From JAOUEA01 sp963734685 (GTDB lineage Bacteria; Actinomycetota; UBA4738; HRBIN12): a stretch of 64,000 nucleotides of DNA. Shown piece by piece: positions 17,764 through 25,946 of the stretch. The notes beneath the pieces were generated by a model. The model saw nothing but the letters and a program-made list of their open reading frames with translations, did no database searches and was not told the DNA's origin. The DNA lies in contig CAVTIC010000001.1 in NCBI GenBank assembly GCA_963734685.1, positions 248,001 through 312,000 on the forward strand. Direction: 5' to 3'. The translations under genes were made by a program, and so were the position numbers. The first letter of the stretch is position 1. Each line of letters starts with the position of its first letter.

Positions 17764-19259
17764 ACCCTGTCGACGAGACCGTCGCGTTCGTCGAACCCAG
17801 CCTGATCGTGCACGCCTTCGCCCCGCTCACGGCAGGTCCGGACGATCGTGGTGCGGCGGAGGCATACCTCCGTTCTCTCTGGACCAGCTGCGAGCGTCTC
17901 GGCATGACCGAGGCCCCGCTGCCGGGCGTCGGCACGGCGTTCGTCTGGCCCGCCGAGACATCGGATGCGTTCGTCGTCCTGGCCGCACGGGGGAGTCCGG
18001 AGGCCGATCCCCGACGCCAAGCGCTGCTGTTCCGCCGGCACGACGTGCTCGGGATGGCGATCGGTCTGGAGGATCCGGCATCCTCGAAGGAGCTCGAGGG
18101 ATGGCGCGAGCTGCTCGGCACGTGGCGCGATGCCGCAGGTGACGAAGCCTTCCCGGACGCGATGCTGGGCGAGACGTTGACATTCCTCTGCGGGTACGAC
18201 GCGGTCGCGGCGCCTTCCGACGCGTGGAGCTCGGCCGTGGCGCCGGCGATGCACGCCTGCGGACTGTCCGTCTGGGACGCCCCCTACGAGCCCGAGGACG
18301 GTGTGGTCCTCTGGGACGGCGAAGCACCCGGGGGCCGACGCGTCGTGTCCGTGCTGGCCCCGCTCGGCCTGCGTGACGAGCTCTCGCGGCTGTTCTGGTG
18401 GTCGGGCGAACGGGAGATGCCGCGGATGACGCGCTACCAGGTGCACGCGGCGAAGCTCCGGTACGAGGAGCGGGTGCACGCCCTGAGGAAGGCCGAACTC
18501 GACACGGCCACCGAGGAGGTCGAGCGGGCGATCGACGACGTATTGAAGGCGCATCGAGACCTCGATGAGACCTCGACCGCCTCGCTCGCTGCCGCGGACC
18601 AGCGCCTGCTCGAAGCGCAGGCCGACTCGGCCGGCCTGGTGATCCAACTCTCGTACCTGCGCGCGCTCCAGCGAACGATCGACATCGCGAGGCACAACCT
18701 GGCGCTGATCGCTCCGGGTGACTACACCGGCGCACCGGAGACGATGGTCGACCGCGACCGTGCCCTCGCCTCCCGACTGTCAGACCAGATCGACCACGAC
18801 ATCGGCTACGGGGAAGCTGTGCAGGAGCGGGCGCAGCACGCGACCGGCCTGTCGTCGCTGCGGTTGCAGCAGGCGGAGCAACGGTTGCAGGCGGGTCGGT
18901 CACGGCTCGTGCTGTACCAGACGGCCCTGCTGAGCGCGCTGCTCACCGGCATCGGCGCGATCGCCACGTTCGATCTGACGCTCCATGTGGACGAGCCGTT
19001 GCGGCTGCCGTTGCTCGCCTCGTTGGTCACGCTCCTGTTGGCCGCGCCCGTCGTCGCGGTCAGCTGGCACGACGGCTTCCGACCTTTGGACCGCGTCGTG
19101 ATCGCGCTGCTCGGCGCGTCGCTCTCGTGGCTGGCGATCGCAGTGGCTTGGCCGGACGCTCCGTGGCTCGCCGTCGTCGCCGCGATGACGGCAGGCGTCG
19201 GCGTCTCCCAGTTGCTCGCGAGCCGCCGCGCCCGCCGTGAGGACTCGGCTAAGCGCTGA
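17760..19259 (+). CDS. CATRA conflict-system protein (caspase/TPR-repeat-associated), membrane anchored
   Basis: 499 residues beginning with GTG 17760. The N-terminal 200 residues are globular and begin with SLIVHAFAPL, then a WTSCERLGMTEA segment and a LFRRHDVLGMAIGL strand, all features I associate with CATRA proteins. Residues about 215-375 are a long charged helical region (for example KAELDTATEEVERAIDDVL and LQQAEQRLQAGRSRL), probably coiled coil. The C-terminus has four membrane helices at about 382-402, 415-435, 440-460 and 470-488. I infer that it tethers the CASP/CHAT partners at the inner membrane. It overlaps CASP by four bases and ends 11 bases inside the convergent CHAT gene. The function in immunity is from published comparative genomics of the family, not from this sequence. 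Confidence 0.65.
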   Translation: MNPVDETVAFVEPSLIVHAFAPLTAGPDDRGAAEAYLRSLWTSCERLGMTEAPLPGVGTAFVWPAETSDAFVVLAARGSPEADPRRQALLFRRHDVLGMAIGLEDPASSKELEGWRELLGTWRDAAGDEAFPDAMLGETLTFLCGYDAVAAPSDAWSSAVAPAMHACGLSVWDAPYEPEDGVVLWDGEAPGGRRVVSVLAPLGLRDELSRLFWWSGEREMPRMTRYQVHAAKLRYEERVHALRKAELDTATEEVERAIDDVLKAHRDLDETSTASLAAADQRLLEAQADSAGLVIQLSYLRALQRTIDIARHNLALIAPGDYTGAPETMVDRDRALASRLSDQIDHDIGYGEAVQERAQHATGLSSLRLQQAEQRLQAGRSRLVLYQTALLSALLTGIGAIATFDLTLHVDEPLRLPLLASLVTLLLAAPVVAVSWHDGFRPLDRVVIALLGASLSWLAIAVAWPDAPWLAVVAAMTAGVGVSQLLASRRARREDSAKR

Positions 19260-21165
19260 GCGTGCCGCTCAGCGAAAACTTCGCGCGCTGGGGCACATCG
19301 AATCCCGGGCACATCACCTGGATCTCGAGTAAGCCCTCGACACTCGAAGCCGTGTAGACCTCGGCGACAAGCTCCGCTTCGGAGACCGTAAACCGCAGGG
19401 TTCGTGTGATGACCGTCCCGTCGCAATCGAACCCCTCGTCGACACCGGTGTACGAACGGCCGTCCTTCTTCAACAGCCAGGTCCTCTGCCCACGGCCTTC
19501 GACGGTCACCTCGGCGTCGCACGCGTCGGGGAAGCACGTGGAGGAGAAGAGCCAATCCTCCGCCGGCCAGACCCTGCCGATCTGGCGCTCATCGGTGGTG
19601 GCGCCCCATAGGAACTTGGTCTGCCCACCGTTCTCGTAGTCGATCAACGTCATCACCATCGCGTAGCGACCGTGGAGCGCTGCGGCCTCGAGCGTGCGAG
19701 TCGCAGCGGTCGACGAGGGTGAGCGCTCGCCTCCCCCACGCTGCTCCGACGCGCCGTCACGGCTCGCGTTCAACGCGAAGAACCCGCCGACGAGGCCCGC
19801 GACGACGAACGCGGCGGCCACGAGCCAGGGCGCGCGCGACCGGCGCGGTCCCGCGTCTCGTGGTCTGCCCGTGTCGATCGGGGGGGCCGCGGGGGGTGGC
19901 GCGATCGACCGGATCGGTTCGGGTTCCGGCTCCGGTTCGGGTTCCGGTTCGGGTTCCGGTTCCGGCTCCGGCTCGGGTTCCGGCTCCGGTTCGGGTTCCG
20001 ACTCGAGGGCCCCTGCCGGCACGAGCGGCAGGGCGAGGGCGTCCAACTGGAAGAGCACGCCGTCGGGCGCCCGCGTGTAGAGCACGGGGGTGCCCCACTC
20101 GAGAGAATCACCTCGCGCGAAGCTGATCGCCTTCCTCGATTCGGCCACAGCGGCATCGATCGGCATCCCGCGTGCGATGGACTCGTAGAACGTGCGCGCG
20201 AACTCGACGGCCGCGGCATCGCCGATCTCGTACTGCATCGCGAGCACCGCGGGGATGCCGCGACGCACCAGGATCGACGCCGTGCCCGAGAAGATGTCGC
20301 GGGAGCCTCCGGTCGCACCCTCACACGCGTTCAGCACCACGAGCCGGAGCGTCGGATGGTCGGCCAGCATGCGCGCGAGCTGCGTGGCACTGAAGGGGAT
20401 GGAGCCGCCGTGCTCGTCGACGAGGGCGACCGTTCCCTCGTCACGCGCAGCGTCGAACCGACCATGACCCGCGAAGTGGAAGAGGTGCCAGGTGCCTTCG
20501 TCGAGGCGGCGCTGCAGCGCTCGCCAGTTGCCGTCGAGGATCCACTCGACCTCGATCACGCCGCCACCGACCAGTTCCGAGAGCGCCGTCTCGACCCTGA
20601 GCCGTTCCCGCTCGATGTTCAGGGCAGGAAGGTCCTCCGGCGAGGCGATCATCGCGAGCATCCGCAGCGGCGGATCCACCTTGAGCGGTACGACGGGGGT
20701 CGGCAGCTCCAGGTACCGCACGATCGGGGAGTACTTCGAGAGCGAGAGGTACTCGCCGGCGCGCGCGTCGTACATGAACTCCCAGGGCAGGGTCGCGACG
20801 TCGGGCGCCTGGATCCTGAGCTTGACGCGGAGCCCCTTGCCGGCGGCCGCGGCATCGCGGCGGCTGACGTCGAGGCAGCTCCGCACGTCGCCGGCGAACA
20901 GGGCGTCGAACAGTGCCCCACCGAACCGCTCGACCGTGGCGTCCTCCGGTGAAGACATGCGGCGCACCGTCGTCGACGAGCTGAGCAGGGCGAGCTTCAA
21001 CGACTGCAGCTTGTTCTCGAGCTCCAGCCCCTCGAACGGGAGCCGCAGCGCGCCGCGCGGCTCTCCGGCCGGCGAACGCAGGACCGCGACGGGATAGCCC
21101 TCGTCACCCCGCGGTCCGATCTCGATCTCGAGGTCGAGGTACTCGATACTCCGGTACTCGCTCAA
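19249..21165 (-). CDS. CHAT-domain (caspase-like) protease with Pro-Glu linker, membrane helix and C-terminal domain
   Basis: 638 residues. The CHAT peptidase spans residues 20-375: the catalytic His is in WHLFHFAGHGRF (about 234) and the catalytic Cys 281 in LNACEGATGG, both intact, with TPVLYTRAPDG closing the fold. Residues 390-417 are 14 Glu-Pro pairs, a rigid spacer. One membrane helix follows (about 447-465), then a Ser/Gly stretch and a C-terminal domain of about 145 residues with Cys pairs (SSTCFPDACDAEV, GFDCDGTV), predicted outside the membrane. TTG 21165 has TAGTGT six bases ahead, a leaderless start. It faces the CATRA gene with overlapping 3' ends. I infer an effector or processing protease of that system; its target is unknown. 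Confidence 0.8.
   Translation of the reverse strand: MSEYRSIEYLDLEIEIGPRGDEGYPVAVLRSPAGEPRGALRLPFEGLELENKLQSLKLALLSSSTTVRRMSSPEDATVERFGGALFDALFAGDVRSCLDVSRRDAAAAGKGLRVKLRIQAPDVATLPWEFMYDARAGEYLSLSKYSPIVRYLELPTPVVPLKVDPPLRMLAMIASPEDLPALNIERERLRVETALSELVGGGVIEVEWILDGNWRALQRRLDEGTWHLFHFAGHGRFDAARDEGTVALVDEHGGSIPFSATQLARMLADHPTLRLVVLNACEGATGGSRDIFSGTASILVRRGIPAVLAMQYEIGDAAAVEFARTFYESIARGMPIDAAVAESRKAISFARGDSLEWGTPVLYTRAPDGVLFQLDALALPLVPAGALESEPEPEPEPEPEPEPEPEPEPEPEPEPEPIRSIAPPPAAPPIDTGRPRDAGPRRSRAPWLVAAAFVVAGLVGGFFALNASRDGASEQRGGGERSPSSTAATRTLEAAALHGRYAMVMTLIDYENGGQTKFLWGATTDERQIGRVWPAEDWLFSSTCFPDACDAEVTVEGRGQRTWLLKKDGRSYTGVDEGFDCDGTVITRTLRFTVSEAELVAEVYTASSVEGLLEIQVMCPGFDVPQRAKFSLSGTLSA
19915..19998 (-). 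repeat. Tandem hexanucleotide repeat encoding 14 Glu-Pro pairs
   Basis: Fourteen copies of a six-base unit (GARCCN on the coding strand) inside the CHAT gene. It codes the extended linker between the protease and the membrane helix. Such tracts can expand or contract by slippage, which would change the linker length in steps of two residues without breaking the frame. Confidence 0.9.
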
Positions 21166-21285
21166 ACGTCGACACTAGCCCCACCGCTGGATCCCGGACA
21201 AGCGCACGCACACGTGCCGGACGCACCGACGACTACGATGCCTTCCGGGCGACGGAGTCCTGGTCCATGAGGGTGGAGGTGGCCG

Positions 21286-21636
21286 ATGGCACAGATGCAG
21301 CTTCTGGACGTGGAGCGGAGGCTCGAACGGGTCGAGCGGCTCCTGAGGGCGGCGGCCGACGAGGCCAGGAGCGCCCGGATCGATCTCGGGCTCGACGGCG
21401 GGGGCAACGAACGCTGGGCCAGGATGATGTTCGCCGTCCTCGACCAGCTCGACAGGGAAGGCGGTCAGGTGAGCCGCCGGCGATTCCTGGAGATCGGCGA
21501 GGAACACGGGTACAACCGGCGAGGCATGGCCGGCTTCTATCAACAGCTCGTGGAACCGGCGCCGGATCACGCAACGCGGCTGTCGGCCACCGGACGGGAG
21601 CGCTTGCGCTTCCTCCGCGAGCGGTACGGGGCGTAG
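21286..21636 (+). CDS. Unknown 116-residue protein next to the CHAT gene
   Basis: ATG 21286 is preceded by GGTGGAGGTGG. The first 40 residues are a charged helix (LDVERRLERVERLLRAAADE), probably a coiled coil. The C-terminal half, VSRRRFLEIGEEHGYNRRGM followed by AGFYQQLV and LSATGRERLRFLRERYG, has the spacing of a winged-helix or helix-turn-helix fold, with a recognition helix around the YNRRGMAGF segment and a LSATGRERL wing. I do not recognise the family. Being divergent from the CHAT gene by 120 bases, it could regulate the system; that is a guess from position. Confidence 0.55.
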   Translation: MAQMQLLDVERRLERVERLLRAAADEARSARIDLGLDGGGNERWARMMFAVLDQLDREGGQVSRRRFLEIGEEHGYNRRGMAGFYQQLVEPAPDHATRLSATGRERLRFLRERYGA

Positions 21637-21681
21637 CCACGACCGAGACCGCCCCGATCCGACCGTGAGGAGTCCAAACCC

Positions 21682-23424
21682 GTGTCTCCCGAGCATCTGA
21701 GTCGAGAGGAGCACGCGCTCCGGCACGGCCCGACCGTGGGCGACCGGGTGCGCCTCGGCGATACGGATCTCTGGATCCGGATCGAGGACGATCTGACCGA
21801 GCCTGGCGACCAAGCGCTCTGGGGATATGCCAAGAACTGGCGATCACGGATGACCCAGCACGATCATCCGACTCAGGCATCCGAGCTCGACACCGTCATC
21901 GGGTCCGTGATCGTGATCGATCCGCTCCTCGGGGTCGCGAAGTGCGACCTCGGCATCAAAGATGGCCGCATCGCCGGCATCGGCAGGGCCGGCAATCCCG
22001 GCATCACCGATGGCATCGACCTCACGATCGGCCCGAACACCTGGCCTATCCCCTGCCACGGGCTGATCGCCACGCCCGCCGTGGTCGACTCGCACGTGCA
22101 CCTGCTCTCGCCTCGCCTGGTGCCGGTCGCGCTGTCCGCCGGCGTCACGACCCTGATCACCGCCGGGTTCGAGGAACCGCAGGACCGGATGCGAGCCACG
22201 CTGGAGGCCTTCGAGCACACCCCTGTGAACATCGGCCTCCAGCCCTCCGCGCGCACCGATGTGCAGGGGGGCCTCGACCCGATGATCGAGGCGGGCGCCG
22301 TCGGGCTGAAGATCCACGAGGACTGGGGGGCGTACCCGAGCATCATCGACGCCACCCTCGCCGCTGCAGACGCGCACGACATCGCGGTGTGCCTGCACAC
22401 GGACAGCCTGAACGAGTCCACGGAGTTGGAGGGCACGATCGAAGCGATCGGGAACCGCACCGTCCACGCCTACCACGTCGAGGGTTCGGGCGGAGGCCAC
22501 ATCCCCGATGCGCTCGGCCTCACGACCGTGCCCAACGTGATCTGCTCGTCGACCACGCCGACCGTGCCGTACGGATCCTCGACGGCGCTCGAGCAGCTCG
22601 ACATGAAACTGATCGTGCACGAGGGGAACGCGGACCTCCCCGACGACGTCGCCGCAGCGCGCGAGCTGGTGCACCCGGCCACGATGTCCGCCGAGGGCCC
22701 CCTGCACGAGCTCGGCGCGATCCAGATCGTGAACTCGGACTCCCAAGGCATGGGCCGGATCGGAGAATCGCTCCGCCGCACGTTCCAGCTCGCCCACGCG
22801 ATGAAGGCCTGGCGAGCGACGGAAGCCGGCGCCGGTTGGGACGATCCGCCGCCCGCGACGCGGCTCCGTCCCGCCGCACCCCGGACCGACGAGGATCCCG
22901 ACGACAACGAGCGGGTGCTGCGCTACCTGGCCAAGGTGACGGTCGAGCCGGCGCGCGCGCACGGCATCCTCGACGAGGTCGGCACCCTCGCTCCGGGGCG
23001 GCTCGCCGACGTGGTGTTGTGGGTTCCGACCCAGTTCGGCGTGAAGCCGATCATGGTGCTCAAGGCAGGGATCGTCGCCTGGAGCGCGGCCGGCGAGGGC
23101 AACGCCAGCGTCCACGGCGCAGAGCCCACACGCTTCGGCCCCGACTGGGGGGGTCTGGGCCATGCCGCATCCCGCCTGGCCGTCACATTCGTCTCGCAGA
23201 CCGCGGTCGATGCGGGCATCGCTCGGACGCTCGGCACTCGGCGTCGGGTCGTGCCGGTCCGAGGCACGAGGGGACTGACGAGGGCCGACCTCGTCGCGAA
23301 CACCGCGACGCCCGCCGGGTTACAGGTGTCCGCCGAAGACGGCGCTGTCACGATCGACGGCCGGGCGCTGACGAGCGACCCTGTCCACGCCGTGCCGCTC
23401 TCACGGCGATACCTGCTCGCCTGA
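21682..23424 (+). CDS. Orphan urease subunit alpha-like metal-dependent hydrolase
   Basis: 580 residues from GTG 21682 (GAGGAG nine bases ahead). It follows UreC along its whole length: HGPTVGDRVRLGDTDLWI at the N-terminus, then the nickel ligands by position: His 138 and His 140 (DSHVHL), the carbamylated Lys 210 and His 212 (GLKIHEDWG), His 239 (CLHTDSLNE), His 265 (YHVEGSGGGH) and Asp 353 (NSDSQGMGR). The mobile-flap cysteine of urease (C319 in Klebsiella) is Val 312 here, while the adjacent catalytic-acid His is kept (His 313). No ureA, ureB or nickel-insertion genes are near. It may be a urease-like amidohydrolase with another substrate or metal rather than a urease. Confidence 0.8.
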   Translation: MSPEHLSREEHALRHGPTVGDRVRLGDTDLWIRIEDDLTEPGDQALWGYAKNWRSRMTQHDHPTQASELDTVIGSVIVIDPLLGVAKCDLGIKDGRIAGIGRAGNPGITDGIDLTIGPNTWPIPCHGLIATPAVVDSHVHLLSPRLVPVALSAGVTTLITAGFEEPQDRMRATLEAFEHTPVNIGLQPSARTDVQGGLDPMIEAGAVGLKIHEDWGAYPSIIDATLAAADAHDIAVCLHTDSLNESTELEGTIEAIGNRTVHAYHVEGSGGGHIPDALGLTTVPNVICSSTTPTVPYGSSTALEQLDMKLIVHEGNADLPDDVAAARELVHPATMSAEGPLHELGAIQIVNSDSQGMGRIGESLRRTFQLAHAMKAWRATEAGAGWDDPPPATRLRPAAPRTDEDPDDNERVLRYLAKVTVEPARAHGILDEVGTLAPGRLADVVLWVPTQFGVKPIMVLKAGIVAWSAAGEGNASVHGAEPTRFGPDWGGLGHAASRLAVTFVSQTAVDAGIARTLGTRRRVVPVRGTRGLTRADLVANTATPAGLQVSAEDGAVTIDGRALTSDPVHAVPLSRRYLLA

Positions 23425-23477
23425 CCCGATGTCCGAACGACCCGCCGGCGCCGCGATCGACCACGGCGCTCCGCTCG

Positions 23478-24524
23478 TCACCCAGGCTTGAGGTCGCGTG
23501 AGGGTCGCTCCCATAGGTTGACGCCGCCCTCCTCTGCGAAGCGGTCGATCCGCGCGAGCTCCTCCGTGGAGAATCCCAGCTGGTCCAACGCCGCGACATC
23601 GTCGCGGATCTGCTCGGGACGGCTCGCCCCGATCACCGCACTGGTCACCCTCGGGTCGCGCAGCACCCACGCAACCGCCATCTGGGCCAGGCTCTGACCG
23701 CGTTCGCGCGCGATCTCGTGCAGGCCCCGCACCCGCGCCAGGTTTTCGGGACTGAGATGCTCCTCGGTCAGCGTCTGGCCCCCCGGCCGATGCATGCGCG
23801 AATCCTCGGGGATCGCCTCGAGGTACTTGTCGGTGAGCAGGCCCTGTGCAAGCGGGGTGAAGACGATGCACCCCACGCCCTCCTCGCCGAGCACGCCGAG
23901 GAGCTCTTCCTCGATCCACCGGTTCAGCATGTTGTAGGAGGGCTGATGGATCAGGAGCGGGACTCGGTGCTCGCGGAGCAGGGCGATCGTCTCGCGGGTC
24001 TTTCTCGCCGAGTACGACGAGATGCCCACGTACAGTGCCTTGCCGCGCTCGACGGCGGTGACGAGCGCCCCCGCTGTCTCGTCGAGCGGCGTGTCGGCGT
24101 CGAATCGGTGGGAGTAGAAGATGTCGACGTAGTCGAGGCCCAGCCGAGCCAGGCTCTGGTCGAGGCTCGCGAGGAGGTACTTCCGTGAACCGCCCCCCTG
24201 CCCCTACGGTCCCGGCCACATGTCCCATCCGGCCTTCGTCGAGACGACCAGTTCGTCACGGTGGGTTGCCAGATCCTCCCGCAGGATGCGACCGAAGTTG
24301 TCCTCCGCGCTGCCGTACGGAGGGCCGTAGTTGTTGGCCAGATCGAAGTGCGTGATGCCGAGATCGAAGGCAGTGCGCACCATCGCCCGCTGCTGGTCGA
24401 TCGGCGTCGCATCGCCGAAGTTGTGCCAGAGGCCGAACGACAGGGCCGGCAGGCGGAGGCCGCTGCGACCGCACGTACGGTAGGTCATCTTGTCGTACCG
24501 AGACGCGTTGGCGACATAACCCAT
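23478..24524 (-). pseudogene. Aldo-keto reductase (YghZ-like), interrupted by one in-frame amber codon
   Basis: Reads as one 348-residue aldo-keto reductase apart from TAG at 24204-24206. The pieces on both sides are in the same frame and join as WPGP-stop-GQGGGSRKYLLASLDQ, where YghZ-type enzymes have a tyrosine (WPGPYG). The catalytic tetrad is intact: Asp and Tyr in FDLANNYGPPYGSAE, Lys in STKAGWDMW, His in FYSHR, plus the NADPH-binding VIGASRPEQI near the end. E. coli YghZ reduces L-glyceraldehyde 3-phosphate and methylglyoxal. The gene is broken unless the amber is read through or the base is a sequence error (TAC or TAT would restore it). TAGACT ten bases ahead of the start is a likely -10 box. 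Confidence 0.75.
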
Positions 24525-24537
24525 GGCCGACCCGAGT

Positions 24538-25002
24538 CTATCCGGCGCCCTCAGCCGGAGTGAGCCGCTGCATGACCTCGGAGAGGGTCCGCAGGCCGGC
24601 CGCGCCGAGCGGACGCCCGACCTGCCGTCGGAGCGTCAGCGTCATGATGGCCGCGGCGTGTCTCGCCGAGGCCTCGCCGGACGAGGTGAGGACGATGTAG
24701 GTGATGCGCCGATCGGCCGCATCGGGCCGTCGTTCGACCAACCCTCCGCCCTCGAGGCGGTCGACGACCTTCGTGAACCCACCGCTCGAGAACGACACCT
24801 CCCGCGCCAACTCGGTGGTCGGCATGGCGTGCGTCGGGGCCCGCAGGAGCCGCATGAGCACCTCGGCGGTGGTCATCTCGAGCCCGACGCCGCGCTCGAT
24901 CGCGTCAGCCACCAGTCCGTCAACCGCGGTCGTTGCCGCGCGAACCTCGTACCAGGTGTCGAGCAGCAGGTCCCGCGAGATCGGCTCCGAGGATCCACCC
25001 AT
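24538..25002 (-). CDS. MarR-family transcriptional regulator
   Basis: 154 residues from ATG 25002; CAGGAGA is placed eight bases ahead, and the open frame further upstream (to 25191) overlaps the divergent gene's promoter and has no family character. The winged-helix core is clear: TTAEVLMRLLRAPTHAMPTT, LAREVSFSSGGFTKVVDRLE as helix-turn-helix, and VERRPDAADRRITYIVLT as the wing. MarR proteins usually repress a divergent enzyme gene until a phenolic or similar ligand binds. Here the divergent neighbour is an extradiol dioxygenase, so control of that gene and of itself is the natural inference. Confidence 0.85.
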   Translation of the reverse strand: MGGSSEPISRDLLLDTWYEVRAATTAVDGLVADAIERGVGLEMTTAEVLMRLLRAPTHAMPTTELAREVSFSSGGFTKVVDRLEGGGLVERRPDAADRRITYIVLTSSGEASARHAAAIMTLTLRRQVGRPLGAAGLRTLSEVMQRLTPAEGAG

Positions 25003-25019
25003 CGTTCCCGTCTCCTGCG

Positions 25020-25046
25020 GCGAGATTCCTCTTGTAAGCGAGATTC
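25020..25046. promoter_or_regulatory. Candidate MarR operator: 9-base direct repeat in the divergent gap
   Basis: GCGAGATTC occurs at 25020-25028 and again at 25038-25046, 18 bases start to start (nearly two helical turns), with CTTGTAAG and CTTGCAGG interleaved. It is in the 109 bases between the divergent MarR and dioxygenase genes. MarR proteins more often bind inverted repeats, so this is a candidate only. Confidence 0.35.
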
Positions 25047-25111
25047 TTGCAGGGAAGATATCAACGTCGCCGTGGGTTGACCGACATGCCGGAACCCGAA
25101 GGAGTGCCACC

Positions 25112-25942
25112 ATGACCACCGACATGAGCGCCGAGACGACCGCCACCTCCCACTGGAGCCCCGACCACGGCCCGATGCCCTCGTTGTACATGGGTCACGG
25201 CGCGCCGCCGCTTCTGGACGACACGCTCTGGACGTCGCAGCTGGCCGCGTGGGCGAAGGATCTGCCGCGCCCACGCTCTGTCCTGATCGTGTCGGCTCAC
25301 TGGGAGTCGGCACCGCTCACGCTCGGAGCGACGGAGACGGGCGTGCCGCTCACCTACGACTTCTACGGTTTCCCGGAGCGCTACTACCGCATGACGTATC
25401 GCTCACCGGGAGCGCCGGATCTCGCCGCCAGGGTGAGGGCGCTGATGCCCGACACCGCGACCGTCGCCCAGCGCCACGACTACGGGCTCGACCACGGCGC
25501 CTACGTGCCCCTCATGGTGATGTACCCGGAGGCCGACGTCCCGGTGCTGCAGATGTCGATGCCCACGCTCGATCCTCAGCGACTGCTCGACCTCGGCCGC
25601 CGGCTCCGGCCCCTCCGGGACGAGGGCGTGCTGATCGTCGGCTCGGGGTTCCTGACCCACGGGTTGCCGTTCCTCACCGACTTCCGAGTCGACGCCACGC
25701 CGCCCGGCTGGTCCGTCGAGTTCGACGAGTGGGCGAAGGAGGCGCTCGGGCACGGCGACGTCGACGAACTGTTGGCCTTCCGCGATCGCGCGCCGGGCAT
25801 GCCGTACGCTCACCCGACCGTGGAGCATTTCGCCCCGTTGTTCGTCACATTGGGGGCGGCGAGCGAGCCCGAGGCCTCGCCGGAGACCGAGATCGAGGGG
25901 TACTTCCTCGGCCTGGCGAAGCGTTCGTTCCAGGTGGCCTGA
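25112..25942 (+). CDS. LigB-type extradiol dioxygenase (4,5-DOPA dioxygenase-like)
   Basis: 276 residues from ATG 25112 with GAAGGAG eight bases ahead. It has the family order: YMGHGAPP (metal-binding His), IVSAHWES (second His), TYDFYGFPERYY, HDYGLDHGAYVPL, and SGFLTHGLPFL near the C-terminus. Members cleave catecholic rings or, in YgiD/DODA proteins, convert DOPA to seco-DOPA; physiological substrates in bacteria are mostly unknown. The divergent MarR gene is the likely regulator. The gene converges with the LppM-type lipoprotein gene four bases away. Confidence 0.85.
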   Translation: MTTDMSAETTATSHWSPDHGPMPSLYMGHGAPPLLDDTLWTSQLAAWAKDLPRPRSVLIVSAHWESAPLTLGATETGVPLTYDFYGFPERYYRMTYRSPGAPDLAARVRALMPDTATVAQRHDYGLDHGAYVPLMVMYPEADVPVLQMSMPTLDPQRLLDLGRRLRPLRDEGVLIVGSGFLTHGLPFLTDFRVDATPPGWSVEFDEWAKEALGHGDVDELLAFRDRAPGMPYAHPTVEHFAPLFVTLGAASEPEASPETEIEGYFLGLAKRSFQVA

Positions 25943-25946
25943 CCCG

